This document shows positions 27,939-37,165 of a stretch of DNA of 64,000 nt, one piece after another. The first letter of the stretch is position 1; each line of letters begins with the position of its first letter. Source of the DNA: JACKAQ01 sp965227145 (GTDB lineage: Bacteria > Calditrichota > Calditrichia > RBG-13-44-9 > J075). The position numbers and the translations under genes are program-made. Below the pieces are notes generated by a model. It made no database searches, had not been told where the DNA came from, and saw only the letters and a program-made list of their open reading frames with translations. The stretch is from assembly GCA_965227145.1 (NCBI GenBank), contig OZ245730.1, positions 868,001 to 932,000 on the forward strand. The letters run 5' to 3'.

Positions 27939-28856
27939 TCAAAAATTTTCGGGGAGGCTTTCGCCGGTGGCGATGGGTTTGCCGGACATGCTTTTTTTGG
28001 AGAAAAAATATCCCGCCGCCGTGGCGATTTGGGCGATGAGCATCAAAAGAACGCCGGCGAACGCGCGAAAAGAACGGTCGCGCCGCAACGGATAAATCAG
28101 CAAATTTACATAAAACGACAGCGGTTGCAGCGATGGCGTTTCCGCGTCGCGTCGTTGGCGGTTCTGCCGCAACTGCCGTACGCCGCAGCCGTAATTGAAG
28201 TGCTGCCGCCAAAACCCCGCAACATCCAGTTCGTGAAAATGATAGATTATTGCATCCGGCAGATAAACGGATTGCCAGCCGTTGGCTGTCCAGCGTTCGC
28301 AAAACGCGCGATCTTCGCCGGCAGCCAGCGGGAAATCGCTGTCAAACCCACCCAATTCGTGAAACAGATTCGCCGGGACAACCAGATTGTTTGATGTGAA
28401 AAATCGCCTGTCGCGATTCGCCGATTCAAAATAATCATACAAATAATCGATCAGCAATTGGCTGGTTTCGGAGAAAATATTGTCCGGAATTGCGTTGATG
28501 CTTTTTCCGCCGATCAGCGCATGCGGTGTCGATTTGATTTGCCGGGCAATTTGGGTCAGCCAATCCGTTGCCGGTGCGCAGTCGTCATCCGTAAAAACCA
28601 GAAATTGCCCGGTTGCGCGATCTGCGCCATTGTTTCGCGCTGTAGCCGGACCGGTGTTTTTCTGGCTTAACAGACTGATTTTCATCGATTTGCGAAAGAT
28701 GTTTACAATGGCATCCGGTGGTAGCTTACTGCCGTCGTCCACCACGATTACCTCAACATTATCCGCCGGGAAATCCAGTGCTGCAATCGCCGAAAGGCAG
28801 TTTCGCAACTGCTCCGCCCGGTTGAATGTGGGTATGATGATGGAAAAAAGCGGCAT
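27939..28856 (-). CDS. Glycosyltransferase family 2
   Basis: A 305-residue GT-A fold glycosyltransferase. The N-terminus FSIIIPTFNRAEQLRNCL and the segments VIVVDDGS and FLVFTDDDCAP (the DxD metal site) are diagnostic. The C-terminus carries one or two hydrophobic helices (LLMLIAQIATAAGYFF). It inverts configuration while adding a sugar to a growing glycan on the cytoplasmic side of the membrane. It is the last gene of a minus-strand run beginning near 33.7 kb, 29 bp after the GT87-like gene. Donor and acceptor are unknown. Confidence 0.9.
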   Translation of the reverse strand: MPLFSIIIPTFNRAEQLRNCLSAIAALDFPADNVEVIVVDDGSKLPPDAIVNIFRKSMKISLLSQKNTGPATARNNGADRATGQFLVFTDDDCAPATDWLTQIARQIKSTPHALIGGKSINAIPDNIFSETSQLLIDYLYDYFESANRDRRFFTSNNLVVPANLFHELGGFDSDFPLAAGEDRAFCERWTANGWQSVYLPDAIIYHFHELDVAGFWRQHFNYGCGVRQLRQNRQRRDAETPSLQPLSFYVNLLIYPLRRDRSFRAFAGVLLMLIAQIATAAGYFFSKKSMSGKPIATGESLPENF

Positions 28857-28885
28857 ATTTTATCGCATAAATTTGTTTGAAAATT

Positions 28886-30217
28886 TCAAAATGCGCCGGT
28901 GCGCAATTTCGGTTTTTGCCGGATGATTATGGCATCCGGTTTGTGCCGCGCTTCGCTGTTCTTTGGATGGTTGACAGCCCGCCGTTGCACATGCGATTGA
29001 AATAAGAGATAAAACAGCATCGCATGCCAGATTATTTTTTGGCAAAATACATAAATCATGTTAAACGGTTCGGGAAACAGATACAGCCCGCCCGGCGCAA
29101 TGGAGAACATCAGCGCAATGCCAAACAGGATGCCGGCAGCCAGCGCAGATTTCCCGTCACGTTTTTGCTGCAACATGATCCGGAAAATGGCGAACATCGG
29201 GATTAAAATCAGCAAATCATCATACCACATGTGGTATGTCCAAAAACGCGCGACGAGCGCGGCAACGCCCAACTGCAGCCAAATATCTATTTTGCGATGC
29301 CAAAACGTCCACGCGCCCAGCACAAAAATCATGATGAGTGAGATATCGAGATTCCAGCCGTTCAACCCCAAATCGTTAAGCAATCCGTGCAAATTAATGT
29401 TGCCGCCACCGCGACTGCTGCCGTAAGTGACGCCTTTCAGTGCGTTATCCAGCCATTGATGATGCAATTCGATGATGTTTCCCGGTTGAAACATGCCGGC
29501 AAACACGCTCAATCCGGCGTAGCCGGAAAGGATCATCAATCCGGGGCGAATGGTGCCAAACGCGAACAGGAACACCCAGAAAAACGGTGCGGACATGGTT
29601 GGTTTGATCAGCGCGAAAATAAATAATGCGGCTGCAATCGCGCTATTTTGCCAGGTTGCGGTGGTTTGTTTGAGCAAAATCGCCGCGAAAATAATCGCGA
29701 AAACAACGTGGATGGGCAACTGCCCGTTACCGATTGATGCGCCGGTTGCGTAAATTGCCAACGGCATCAACCCGGCGAACATTATTTCTTTTTTTGTTTG
29801 AAGTGCGGATGCCCGGATTAAAATTGCGGAAATGCCAAATAATGCAATAATGGATGTTAATGCCCAAAGCCAGCGCGTCGCGGTTAACGACAACCAGCCG
29901 GTAAACGGCCAAAAGAGCGCATAACTTGCCGGCGGATAAATAGCAGTGCCGATGTTATAATACACCTTCGAACCGGAAAACCAGTGGGCAACTTCTTTGT
30001 GGCGCAGCCGCAAATCGATGGCACCCAACGGGTAATCCTGAAACAGCAGTCGCCAGAATTCATAACCGAGCCAGATCACCGAGATGATCACCATTCCGGC
30101 AATCGCAATCTGCAACAACCGCAGTTGAAATGGTGTGGTAACCAGTTTTGTTGATTTTAGATGATTGTTTTTCAAAATATGTTGTGTGTTCAAATGTGTT
30201 AAGACAGGGCGTTTCAC
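28886..30217 (-). CDS. GT87-like polyprenyl-phosphate-dependent membrane glycosyltransferase
   Basis: A 443-residue multi-spanning protein (about 10 helices). The first loop after helix 1 has IDLRLRHKEVAHW and AIYPPASYALFWPF, matching the GT87/DUF2029 family of membrane mannosyl/arabinosyltransferases, where an acidic residue in this loop is catalytic. It would transfer a sugar from a polyprenyl-phosphate donor on the outer face of the membrane. It sits between a GT2 gene and a small membrane-protein gene. The specificity cannot be read from sequence. Confidence 0.8.
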   Translation of the reverse strand: MKRPVLTHLNTQHILKNNHLKSTKLVTTPFQLRLLQIAIAGMVIISVIWLGYEFWRLLFQDYPLGAIDLRLRHKEVAHWFSGSKVYYNIGTAIYPPASYALFWPFTGWLSLTATRWLWALTSIIALFGISAILIRASALQTKKEIMFAGLMPLAIYATGASIGNGQLPIHVVFAIIFAAILLKQTTATWQNSAIAAALFIFALIKPTMSAPFFWVFLFAFGTIRPGLMILSGYAGLSVFAGMFQPGNIIELHHQWLDNALKGVTYGSSRGGGNINLHGLLNDLGLNGWNLDISLIMIFVLGAWTFWHRKIDIWLQLGVAALVARFWTYHMWYDDLLILIPMFAIFRIMLQQKRDGKSALAAGILFGIALMFSIAPGGLYLFPEPFNMIYVFCQKIIWHAMLFYLLFQSHVQRRAVNHPKNSEARHKPDAIIIRQKPKLRTGAF

Positions 30218-30252
30218 TGTCGTGTCCCTGAATCAAATTTATCCTTTATCCT

Positions 30253-30567
30253 TTATCCTTCACTCTTTATCCTTTTCACCCGCAGGTTGACAACGCGATT
30301 ATAAATCATCCCGATCGCATATCCGGCGATGCCGCCGGTGAGTGCGCCATAAAAAAACCCGATAAACGCGCCCGGCCACGAAACTGTGTATCCGATAAAA
30401 AATTCGCCGAGCAGCCGCAAATGATATCCGGGAAACGGACCGCCTTTGATGAGCAGCCACGCCGTCATAATAAAAATGATGCCGCCGCACATCACCGCCA
30501 TCACAAAAGCGAGGATACCCGCTTTGATGCGCAAAATCTGATCGTTGACCGAGGGTGTTTGATTCAT
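30253..30567 (-). CDS. Small two-helix membrane protein, paralogous to the C-terminus of the adjacent FAD enzyme
   Basis: A 104-residue protein with membrane helices at about 18-38 and 62-85. The second half, including LLGEFFIGYTVSWPGAFIG, lines up with LLGNYFWGFETSWIGAIVG near the C-terminus of the FAD oxidoreductase encoded upstream at 30826-32685. Spacing between the helices and the Gly/Ser/Trp pattern are preserved. I recognise no named family. The two proteins may interact, or the domain may be a shared membrane or lipid-binding module. Function unknown. Confidence 0.7.
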   Translation of the reverse strand: MNQTPSVNDQILRIKAGILAFVMAVMCGGIIFIMTAWLLIKGGPFPGYHLRLLGEFFIGYTVSWPGAFIGFFYGALTGGIAGYAIGMIYNRVVNLRVKRIKSEG

Positions 30568-30652
30568 CGTTGTCCTGTAAAATGGTTTCGCGAGTTTCGC
30601 GAACGATTTGGTGTTCGATTTTTTGTTGCTAAAAAAGTACTGTGGTGATCTT

Positions 30653-30750
30653 AGGAGACCCCTGCCTTCGCAGGGGTGACAACCGGTTAATGGTTATTAT
30701 GGTCATTCCTGCTCCGAAGGAGCGCCTTCGGCGCGAAGGCAGGAATCTCC
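30653..30750. repeat. Composite double-hairpin repeat, copy A
   Basis: Two linked hairpins: GGAGACCCCTGCCTTCGCAG (continuing GGGTGACA), then about 30 bp later CATTCCTGCTCCGAAGGAGC and a closing GGCAGGAATCTCC. Other copies lie at 35836-35933, 43631-43732 and, inverted, at 44466-44583. Confidence 0.85.
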
Positions 30751-30825
30751 TGGCTATTTTCCGCGCAATATATATTTTTACATCCCTTAAATACCTTTCG
30801 AAAGGGGGCAGAGGGGATGTTACAG

Positions 30826-32685
30826 TCACTGAAATTTATCCAGAATATCCCGGTTTTCCTGCAGCTCGGTGCGATTGCGCAGAAATCCGGCAAAGGTGGA
30901 TGCCGCCCAATTGCGCAACTTGGCGATGGCGTTTCCGAACACAAATCCGCCGATGCTCGCTTCGCACAAACCGACAATCGCGCCGATCCAGCTGGTTTCG
31001 AATCCCCAAAAATAATTACCCAGCAACGATAATTTCGGTGCGATTTGCGAATGTCCGTTGAGCACTGTCAGCGCGGTGAGCAAAAATAATCCGCTGCCGC
31101 AAACGATGCCTACAGAAATGCCAAGCGCCACCGGATCCAGCCGCGCAAAAAATTCGTCGATCACTTCATCAAACGAATGTTCCGCGCTGCCGGCGGGTTG
31201 CAATCGGTTTGGCGTCAGCCGCTCGCCGGTAGCGGTCGATTCGTGTTCACCATCTTCGTGATATTCTTTTTCAACATTCACCGCCCAAACATCGTAGGCT
31301 TCGCCGCAAATATTTCGCGCCGCAAAAACGCCGGTGAGCATCGAGTGATCCTGATTGTTGTAGCGATGCAACCCGTTCCTGCCGATGGTTTGCAGATTTT
31401 CAAACGTCGCCAGATAATCTTGGATGGTCGCCAGGCTATCGTGATAATGCTGGTCATACACCGGATACGCTTTTTTCATGCGCACCACCGTTCCGTCGAT
31501 CACCTCATCGGGATTGATTAGCCCGAGTTTGGCGCATTCACGAACACCGAGATCGATCAGTTGCTGCTCAGGCCAGCGCCATTCGTCATCTTTTTCCCAC
31601 AAAAAATATTCCAGCCCCAAAGCGGTTTGACGGGTGTCCGGCACCATTTCCGGGCTCCAGTTTTTGTAATTCTGGATGCGCCCGAGTTTCACGTCCGGGC
31701 TGTGGATGTAAATCCAGTTGTCGGGAAAAATATCGGCGCGATCGATGATCAGCACCACGGTCAGGTAATCGCGATAGCGCAATCGCTGCGCCGCGTCCAG
31801 CACCGGCTGCGGCGGTTTTGGCGACAGCGAAACAATCAGCTCGCGCAAAGGCATCGATGAAATAAATGAATCGCCGCTGAACGAAAACGTTTCGTCGCTG
31901 GAGTTGCGGGTGCGAACCGTGTGCACGCGATTGGCGCCATGCTCGACGGTTGTCACAAAATGATCGTGTAATGTTGGCACGCCGTTGTCGCAGAGCTGCT
32001 GTTCGCAACGTTCCCACATCATGCCCGGCCCAAGTCGCGGATAGTGAAATTTCTCGATCAGCGTGGTGATAATCTCGCCGTTTTCCGTTTTCCCGGCGGA
32101 AAACAGGGCGTTGCGCAACGCTTCTTTCAGCGACAAATTTTTGATGCGCTGGGCTGCCCAATCGGCAGAAATTTCCCCGCAGGGAATGCCCCAGACTTTT
32201 TCTGTGTAAGTTTTGAAAAAGATGCGATAGAGCCGTTTCCCAAAGCGATTGGACACCCAATCTTCGAAGGTGGCTTCCGGCTGGTTGGGAAACAATTGCG
32301 ATTTCAGATAGCTGAGCATCACCCGGACAGCTTCTGTTGCGCCCAATCCGCTGAGTGCGTTGAATGCCTTGAGCGGATAATCGAAAAAATGCCCGCGATA
32401 GTAAATCCGCGATAGCCGCGGTCGCTCGATGAAATCAGAATCGAGAATTTCCCGCCAGATGTTGTTGACATATTCCGATTTTGAGAAAAAGCGGTGTCCG
32501 CCGATGTCGAACCGGAAGCCGCGATAATTCACCGTTTGGGAAATGCCACCAACCGTGTCCGTTGCCTCCAGAATCAGCGCCGGCTTGCCCCGTTTGTGCA
32601 GTTCGTACGCGGCAGTCAGCCCCGCCGGTCCCGCACCGATGATGATGGTTTCGTGAGTCTTTTTTGGTGAATTATTTATGTGCAT
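30826..32685 (-). CDS. FAD-dependent oxidoreductase (amine oxidase/UGM-like) with C-terminal membrane domain
   Basis: A 619-residue protein. The N-terminal FAD motif is IIIGAGPAGLTAAYELHKRG, followed by ATDTVGGISQTVNYRGFRFD and GGHRFFSK, as in protoporphyrinogen oxidase/UDP-galactopyranose mutase-like flavoproteins that are common in glycan clusters. The NGLHRYNNQDHSMLTG segment (about 430-445) completes the FAD site. After a linker, the last 110 residues hold two membrane helices that resemble the separate 104-residue protein encoded downstream. It probably modifies a sugar or lipid-linked sugar at the membrane; the reaction is not known. It overlaps the next upstream GT2 gene by 14 bp. Confidence 0.82.
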   Translation of the reverse strand: MHINNSPKKTHETIIIGAGPAGLTAAYELHKRGKPALILEATDTVGGISQTVNYRGFRFDIGGHRFFSKSEYVNNIWREILDSDFIERPRLSRIYYRGHFFDYPLKAFNALSGLGATEAVRVMLSYLKSQLFPNQPEATFEDWVSNRFGKRLYRIFFKTYTEKVWGIPCGEISADWAAQRIKNLSLKEALRNALFSAGKTENGEIITTLIEKFHYPRLGPGMMWERCEQQLCDNGVPTLHDHFVTTVEHGANRVHTVRTRNSSDETFSFSGDSFISSMPLRELIVSLSPKPPQPVLDAAQRLRYRDYLTVVLIIDRADIFPDNWIYIHSPDVKLGRIQNYKNWSPEMVPDTRQTALGLEYFLWEKDDEWRWPEQQLIDLGVRECAKLGLINPDEVIDGTVVRMKKAYPVYDQHYHDSLATIQDYLATFENLQTIGRNGLHRYNNQDHSMLTGVFAARNICGEAYDVWAVNVEKEYHEDGEHESTATGERLTPNRLQPAGSAEHSFDEVIDEFFARLDPVALGISVGIVCGSGLFLLTALTVLNGHSQIAPKLSLLGNYFWGFETSWIGAIVGLCEASIGGFVFGNAIAKLRNWAASTFAGFLRNRTELQENRDILDKFQ

Positions 32686-33751
32686 GTATTTCTGAATCTG
32701 ATTTGCCGCCGGACGATGAGCGTAGCCGAAGGGTCGCCGGAGCAGTAACTTTTTTGGGTCGATTTGACAGATGTTTCAACAATCCGATTGCAAAGCCGGT
32801 GCCGCTAATCAAAAAATACAGCCAGTGCCAGGGAACAGTGCGCAGTGCAAACCAAAACCCGCGTTTTCTGAAAAAAAAGCGATACGCGGCATGATTGATA
32901 ATAAATAAAACCGCTGCAACGCTTCCCGCCAAAATGAACAGCACCGGAAATGCTGCGGACAATATCCCAAAAATAATCAACAAAAAGGATAAAACAATGG
33001 AAATGCGTGATTTGCTGTCCGTGTTCAGATCATTGAGGAGGTGATTGTTTTGCAAAATCAGTTCTGTCCAGGGAACGGCGCGTTGGAGCAAATCGGTTGT
33101 GATGATAGACGTCGCAGTCCAGCGTTTCAGGTGTTTAACCTGCAGCGTTTTCACCAGCCGGATGCGAAAACCGGCAGCTTTCAGCCGGTAGCCGAACTCG
33201 ATATCCTCGATTGCCGGTTGATCATACAGCGTTTCATCGAATCCGCCCGATTGCAGGAAAATATTTTTCCGGACAGCGCCGCACGCGCCCCAAAATGTGG
33301 ATGCCGCTTCGTTGCCGGTCTGGTGCACAAAATGATGCAGCAAATTGCGGTATTGCGAGAGAAAATTTTCCTCCGACGGCGCATCATCATACGAACCGAT
33401 CAGCGCGGAAACTTCCGGGTGTTGGTTAAAAACGTCGCGAATCGCTGCCAATGTGTTTTGGGGAATCGCAACATCCGCATCAACGAAAAACAAAATATCG
33501 CCGGTGGCGTGTGTTGCACCGAGATTTCGTGCAGCTGCCGGTCCGCACCGCGTTGATGTTTGGTAAATTTTCAAATGTTCGCTGGTTTTGGGCAATGGCG
33601 TTCCGGCAGGATCGCCGTCGATCACGATAATCAGCTCATCGCCGGGCGACAGCGCCGCAATTGCGGAGAGATAGCTCCGCTCAAATTTATCGCCGCCGCG
33701 ATAAACCGGGATGATGATGGAAATGGCTGGCTGGATGGCTGTTGTTATAAT
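32672..33751 (-). CDS. Glycosyltransferase family 2, start codon unclear
   Basis: A GT2 enzyme of about 350 residues. The expected N-terminal strand ISIIIPVYRGG is encoded at 33724-33692, but no ATG, GTG or TTG precedes it in frame. The frame is open to within the neighbouring PIN gene, with ATT at 33751 as a possible rare start. The only canonical start is a GTG at 33625, which would delete the nucleotide-binding strand. The DxD site is FFVDADVAI and the acceptor region includes EDIEFGYRLKAAG. The C-terminus has about three membrane helices. The start may have been damaged when the toxin-antitoxin pair became its neighbour. Confidence 0.82.
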   Translation of the reverse strand: MITTAIQPAISIIIPVYRGGDKFERSYLSAIAALSPGDELIIVIDGDPAGTPLPKTSEHLKIYQTSTRCGPAAARNLGATHATGDILFFVDADVAIPQNTLAAIRDVFNQHPEVSALIGSYDDAPSEENFLSQYRNLLHHFVHQTGNEAASTFWGACGAVRKNIFLQSGGFDETLYDQPAIEDIEFGYRLKAAGFRIRLVKTLQVKHLKRWTATSIITTDLLQRAVPWTELILQNNHLLNDLNTDSKSRISIVLSFLLIIFGILSAAFPVLFILAGSVAAVLFIINHAAYRFFFRKRGFWFALRTVPWHWLYFLISGTGFAIGLLKHLSNRPKKVTAPATLRLRSSSGGKSDSEIHAHK

Positions 33752-33762
33752 TTTGGTATCAG

Positions 33763-34176
33763 CTATGGGGATTTTGAAAGTATTTCGACAAATTCATCAA
33801 TTGAAATAACGGTTATTTTAGGAAAATCTATTTCGGAATGGACTCTGAAATGGCGATCATTGGTTACCAGATAATCGTCATTTCCTGCAATGGCACAATC
33901 TACGAATTTGTTGTCATCAGCATCTTTCTTTATCAGATGCCATTTATAGTGTATCTCAGTTTTTACAACATTGGGCAAATGAACCAGTAATTGCCCGATG
34001 TTTTAGGCAATTACAACATTGGTTTTTTCTGCAATGATTTCATGATATTCAGTAAGGATATCATTGCTTAGCGCCAGTTCAATGCTACCATCAATGAGCG
34101 TGTTAAATATAATTCGATAAATTGATTTTGTGGGAATTGAAACGAGAAAGACATTTGTGTCTAAAACCACTCTCAT
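33763..34176 (-). pseudogene. PIN-domain toxin gene with an internal stop codon
   Basis: Reading from the ATG at 34176 gives MRVVLDTNVFLVSIP, the PIN active-site start, through ALSNDILTEYHEII to a TAA at 34006-34004. The same frame then continues without any shift through LPNVVKTEIHYKWHL, DADDNKFVDCAIAG and DYLVTNDRHF, the rest of a PIN ribonuclease. One substitution in an AAA, GAA or CAA codon would explain the stop. The full frame would give the usual 137 residues. The ATG overlaps the stop of the antitoxin gene (ATGA). A re-start could make a 71-residue C-terminal piece lacking the first catalytic Asp. Confidence 0.85.
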
Positions 34177-34400
34177 TTCGGCATGGCTTTTTTACGCAAA
34201 TGTGTATTTGCCCATTTTTTCATGGTGTCATCAGACCAATTATTTTCGTTCCATAGCCGGTCCATTTCGGTAGTGGCTTGTTGGGCAAAATAATCTGAAA
34301 GCAGTTGACGGATTTCCACTAATTGCTTTTCATCCACCTCAAAACTGAACAGTTTTAACAATTCTATCTGTAAATTGGTGAGTTTTTCTTGCGTTTTCAT
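34173..34400 (-). CDS. Antitoxin of the PIN-domain module
   Basis: A 75-residue acidic helical protein (segments LLKLFSFEVDEKQLVEIRQL, LSDYFAQQA, DRLWNENNW). This is the pattern of small antitoxin-like partners that precede PIN-domain toxins of the VapC-like type. Its stop codon overlaps the start of the PIN gene by 4 bases, the usual translational coupling. It appears intact whereas the toxin is not. It interrupts the glycan gene run. Confidence 0.75.
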   Translation of the reverse strand: MKTQEKLTNLQIELLKLFSFEVDEKQLVEIRQLLSDYFAQQATTEMDRLWNENNWSDDTMKKWANTHLRKKAMPK

Positions 34401-34525
34401 TGCGTTAACCGATTTTTTTAACCTTTTTAAATCTAATAAACCTGTGAAAGTACATCAAACGCTTTATGGATATTGAGTTGCATTTAGACCTGTTTGAAGA
34501 AGCATAAACACTATTAATCGAACTG

Positions 34526-35764
34526 TTAATTCCCGCTTTTGAATGCTGCCTTGATATACTTCGCCGACAACCGAACCGGGCGGAAAATCCGGTGCAGAAA
34601 GGTTAGTGGTTTGGGCAACGGGAGCAGCTGTTCTTCCTGATCCGTCGGTGTGAACACATCCTGCAGAACATGCCAGAAATGTGGCAACCGGTCGCGCAAT
34701 CGTTCCCGGGTTTGCAGATAAAATCTGGATTTGTCCGTGCCTTTGGTGACGTTAGCCATTTTTTCCTCCGGCAGCCGGAACAGGTTGGCAATAACGTGCT
34801 CAACAACTGCATTCGCCGATTGGTCATTGCGAACGGCGGTCAAAACGGGTCCGGGAATCGCTGCGCCCAGCAGATCCGCCGACAATCGCATGCCTGCATA
34901 AAACAGCCGTTGTATGCCCAGTTTGGCGGACTGTTGTTGGAGATAATCCCAATCCAGTTGCGGTTGCTGCGATACCAGCGCCGCCATGTCCGCAATCATT
35001 TTCAGGGTTGACCAGTGATGTTTGCCGCCGCCGTGGGCACAAAGCACCAGCAGGTGATCTTCCGGTGTCAGCGTATCCGGCGATTGATTGTTCAGCTCAA
35101 TTTTCCGGCGGCGTTCCCACACATCAGCCATGCCCATCGGGAAACGAAAATGATTTTCAAAAAACCGCCAGTGCACTTCCAGATATATATTTTCCGGCGA
35201 TTTGAGATAATGAAATTCGCAGTTGTTGGCCAGATAAAATCGCCGTTCTGTAAATGTTTGACCCGCTTCCTCGCAGACAAAACCGTGGTGCGATAAAATC
35301 GCATCAATCGCCGGTAAATCCTTTTTGAACACCAGAATATCCAGATCGCTGAACTGGCGATGGAGCAGGTTTTCGTATGCCATCAATGCCAGCACCGGAC
35401 CTTTATAGGCGATCACCGGGATGTGTTGCGACTGCAGCAAGGCAATCATTTCATTTAATGCAGCGGTGAGCTGCAATGTGTGACGGGCGTTTGCGTGAAA
35501 CTGGTCCTGCACATATTGGCGAACCGTTGTGGGGATTTGCTCAGCTGTTATCCGGCTGAATTGCCGGTGAATGAGCGGGTAAATTTCCTGCTGATCCGCT
35601 AATTGGATAAACCGCTGCCAGTCGATGGCATCAGCAGCAATAATCTCCCGGAAAATTTCCGGCAGATCGTCCGGTTGCGGTTTTGCGCACCGACAAAGCA
35701 ATTGCTCTTCCGGCGTGGCAAACAGTGTCCGGCAAAAGGTATCGGAAACGGGTGCTTTTAGCAA
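34526..35764 (-). CDS. Uncharacterised nucleotidyltransferase-family protein (PF14907-like)
   Basis: A 412-residue cytoplasmic protein. The segment VIAYKGPVLALMAYENLLHR followed by QFSDLDILV (about residues 118-146) is the hallmark of the NTP_transf_5 family, with the SDLDILV aspartates as the likely metal site. Such proteins recur in capsule and exopolysaccharide clusters and in some peptide-modification clusters, but their reaction is not established. The rest is alpha-helical. It lies in the glycan region between the toxin-antitoxin module and the broken GT39 gene. Confidence 0.8.
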   Translation of the reverse strand: MLKAPVSDTFCRTLFATPEEQLLCRCAKPQPDDLPEIFREIIAADAIDWQRFIQLADQQEIYPLIHRQFSRITAEQIPTTVRQYVQDQFHANARHTLQLTAALNEMIALLQSQHIPVIAYKGPVLALMAYENLLHRQFSDLDILVFKKDLPAIDAILSHHGFVCEEAGQTFTERRFYLANNCEFHYLKSPENIYLEVHWRFFENHFRFPMGMADVWERRRKIELNNQSPDTLTPEDHLLVLCAHGGGKHHWSTLKMIADMAALVSQQPQLDWDYLQQQSAKLGIQRLFYAGMRLSADLLGAAIPGPVLTAVRNDQSANAVVEHVIANLFRLPEEKMANVTKGTDKSRFYLQTRERLRDRLPHFWHVLQDVFTPTDQEEQLLPLPKPLTFLHRIFRPVRLSAKYIKAAFKSGN

Positions 35765-35835
35765 AAAGATTCCTGATCAACGGTGTTCAAATGTGTTCTC
35801 CCGGAATCGTTTTTCAACTTTCAGGGGTCGACATT

Positions 35836-35933
35836 GGAGATCCCTGCAATCGCAGGGTTGACAGCAATTATTTGATTTCTAATGTCATTCCTGCTCCGAA
35901 GGAGCGCCTTTGGCGCGAATGCAGGAATCTTCC
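35836..35933. repeat. Composite double-hairpin repeat, copy B
   Basis: Same two-part layout as copy A: GGAGATCCCTGCAATCGCAG at the left, CATTCCTGCTCCGAAGGAGC in the middle and GCAGGAATCTTCC at the right, in the same orientation and with nearly the same length. Confidence 0.85.
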
Positions 35934-36460
35934 GATAAAATCTCCAAACGAAATTTAAAGACTATCCGGGGCGAACGGCTGTTCACCCATACGTTTTTTG
36001 TCGGTATTTCCAAGTTTCAAATTATTAATACCAACGGCGGCAAACAACGCAATCACCGGCAGAACCGGCATGCGGTATTTGGCGGTAAACGCCGCCGGTG
36101 CGGATGCCAGCAAAAAATAGCCGACGATCATTGCCAAAAGAAGGAAGACAAAATAGTGTTGTTGCCGGAGCAACGTATATCCGCCAAAACCGGCAAAGCC
36201 ATACAGCAGCAGTAAATAGCATCCCAAAATGCCCATCACCGCCAGCTCAGCCGGACGTTTTTGGGACAATAATTGATTCAGAAATGCGAACCGGGTGGAG
36301 CCATATTCGGGATCGCCGATGAGCGTTGCATCCATTCCCAATATGCGAAAAACATCGCTGCTGCTGATGACGGTAAAAAAATTGATCATCCCTTTGAGAT
36401 AATGCTGCGAATCACGTCCGATGGCCTGGATTGTTTCTTCGGAAACGAAATTGGGAAGTG

Positions 36461-36902
36461 GAGAATTGATAATTGAAAGTTGAAAATTGGAATTGGAAAT
36501 TGGAAAGTTAAAAGTTGAAGAAGATATCATGCTGCCGGATGCTTTCCCGGAATCGGGACTCAGCACAAGTTCTGGATGCCGGATGCCAGATGCCGGATGC
36601 CAAATGCCGAATGCCGGATTCCGGATGCCGGATGCGAAAAATGCTGTTTCCTCAGAGCCTTGATCGAAACCGAAGGACTGACCGCTGATGAGCTTGTCCT
36701 TAGCCTGCGCCGCACTGAGCCTGCCGAAGCGTCGAAGGGCTGATGGCTGACGGCTGACCATTGATTGCTGACCGATGCTTGCTTTATTTTTCCTTTTTCC
36801 TTTTTCCTTTTTACTTCCTATACCCCATCCACTCATCAACTCATTCTCCCATATACCGTTGTAAGCTGACCACTGACCGCTGACGGCTGACGGCTGACCG
36901 CT
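36461..36902. repeat. Cluster of heptamer arrays and dispersed repeat inside the GT39 gene
   Basis: Several short arrays adjoin here: TTGGAAA-type (36461-36520), nine units of GGATGCC-type (36574-36636), one 52-bp GAGCTTGTCC...GAAGGGCT repeat (36690-36741), three CCTTTTT units (about 36792-36812) and CTGACGG/CTGACCG units (about 36864-36902). All the tandem units are 7 bp long. Confidence 0.85.
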
Positions 36903-37165
36903 TTCTTCCGCATACAATTTGTGCAGATTGTGGGTGTTCCACCAAAATACTTCCTCCTGCTGGCTGGAAATCAACCACTTTCCGGTAAAGCTGTGATAGC
37001 GCAACGACCAGGGGAATAAAAGAAGTAAAAAGGTAAAGGTAATAAGGCAAAAGTGAATCAGTGGTTTTGCGAGTGTAAATCTGTGTTGCCAGGATATGAT
37101 GGGCACCAGACAAAATATCCAGTAAACGCTGACCGGACGGGTTAGGGTTGCCAGTGCCAGGGTGA

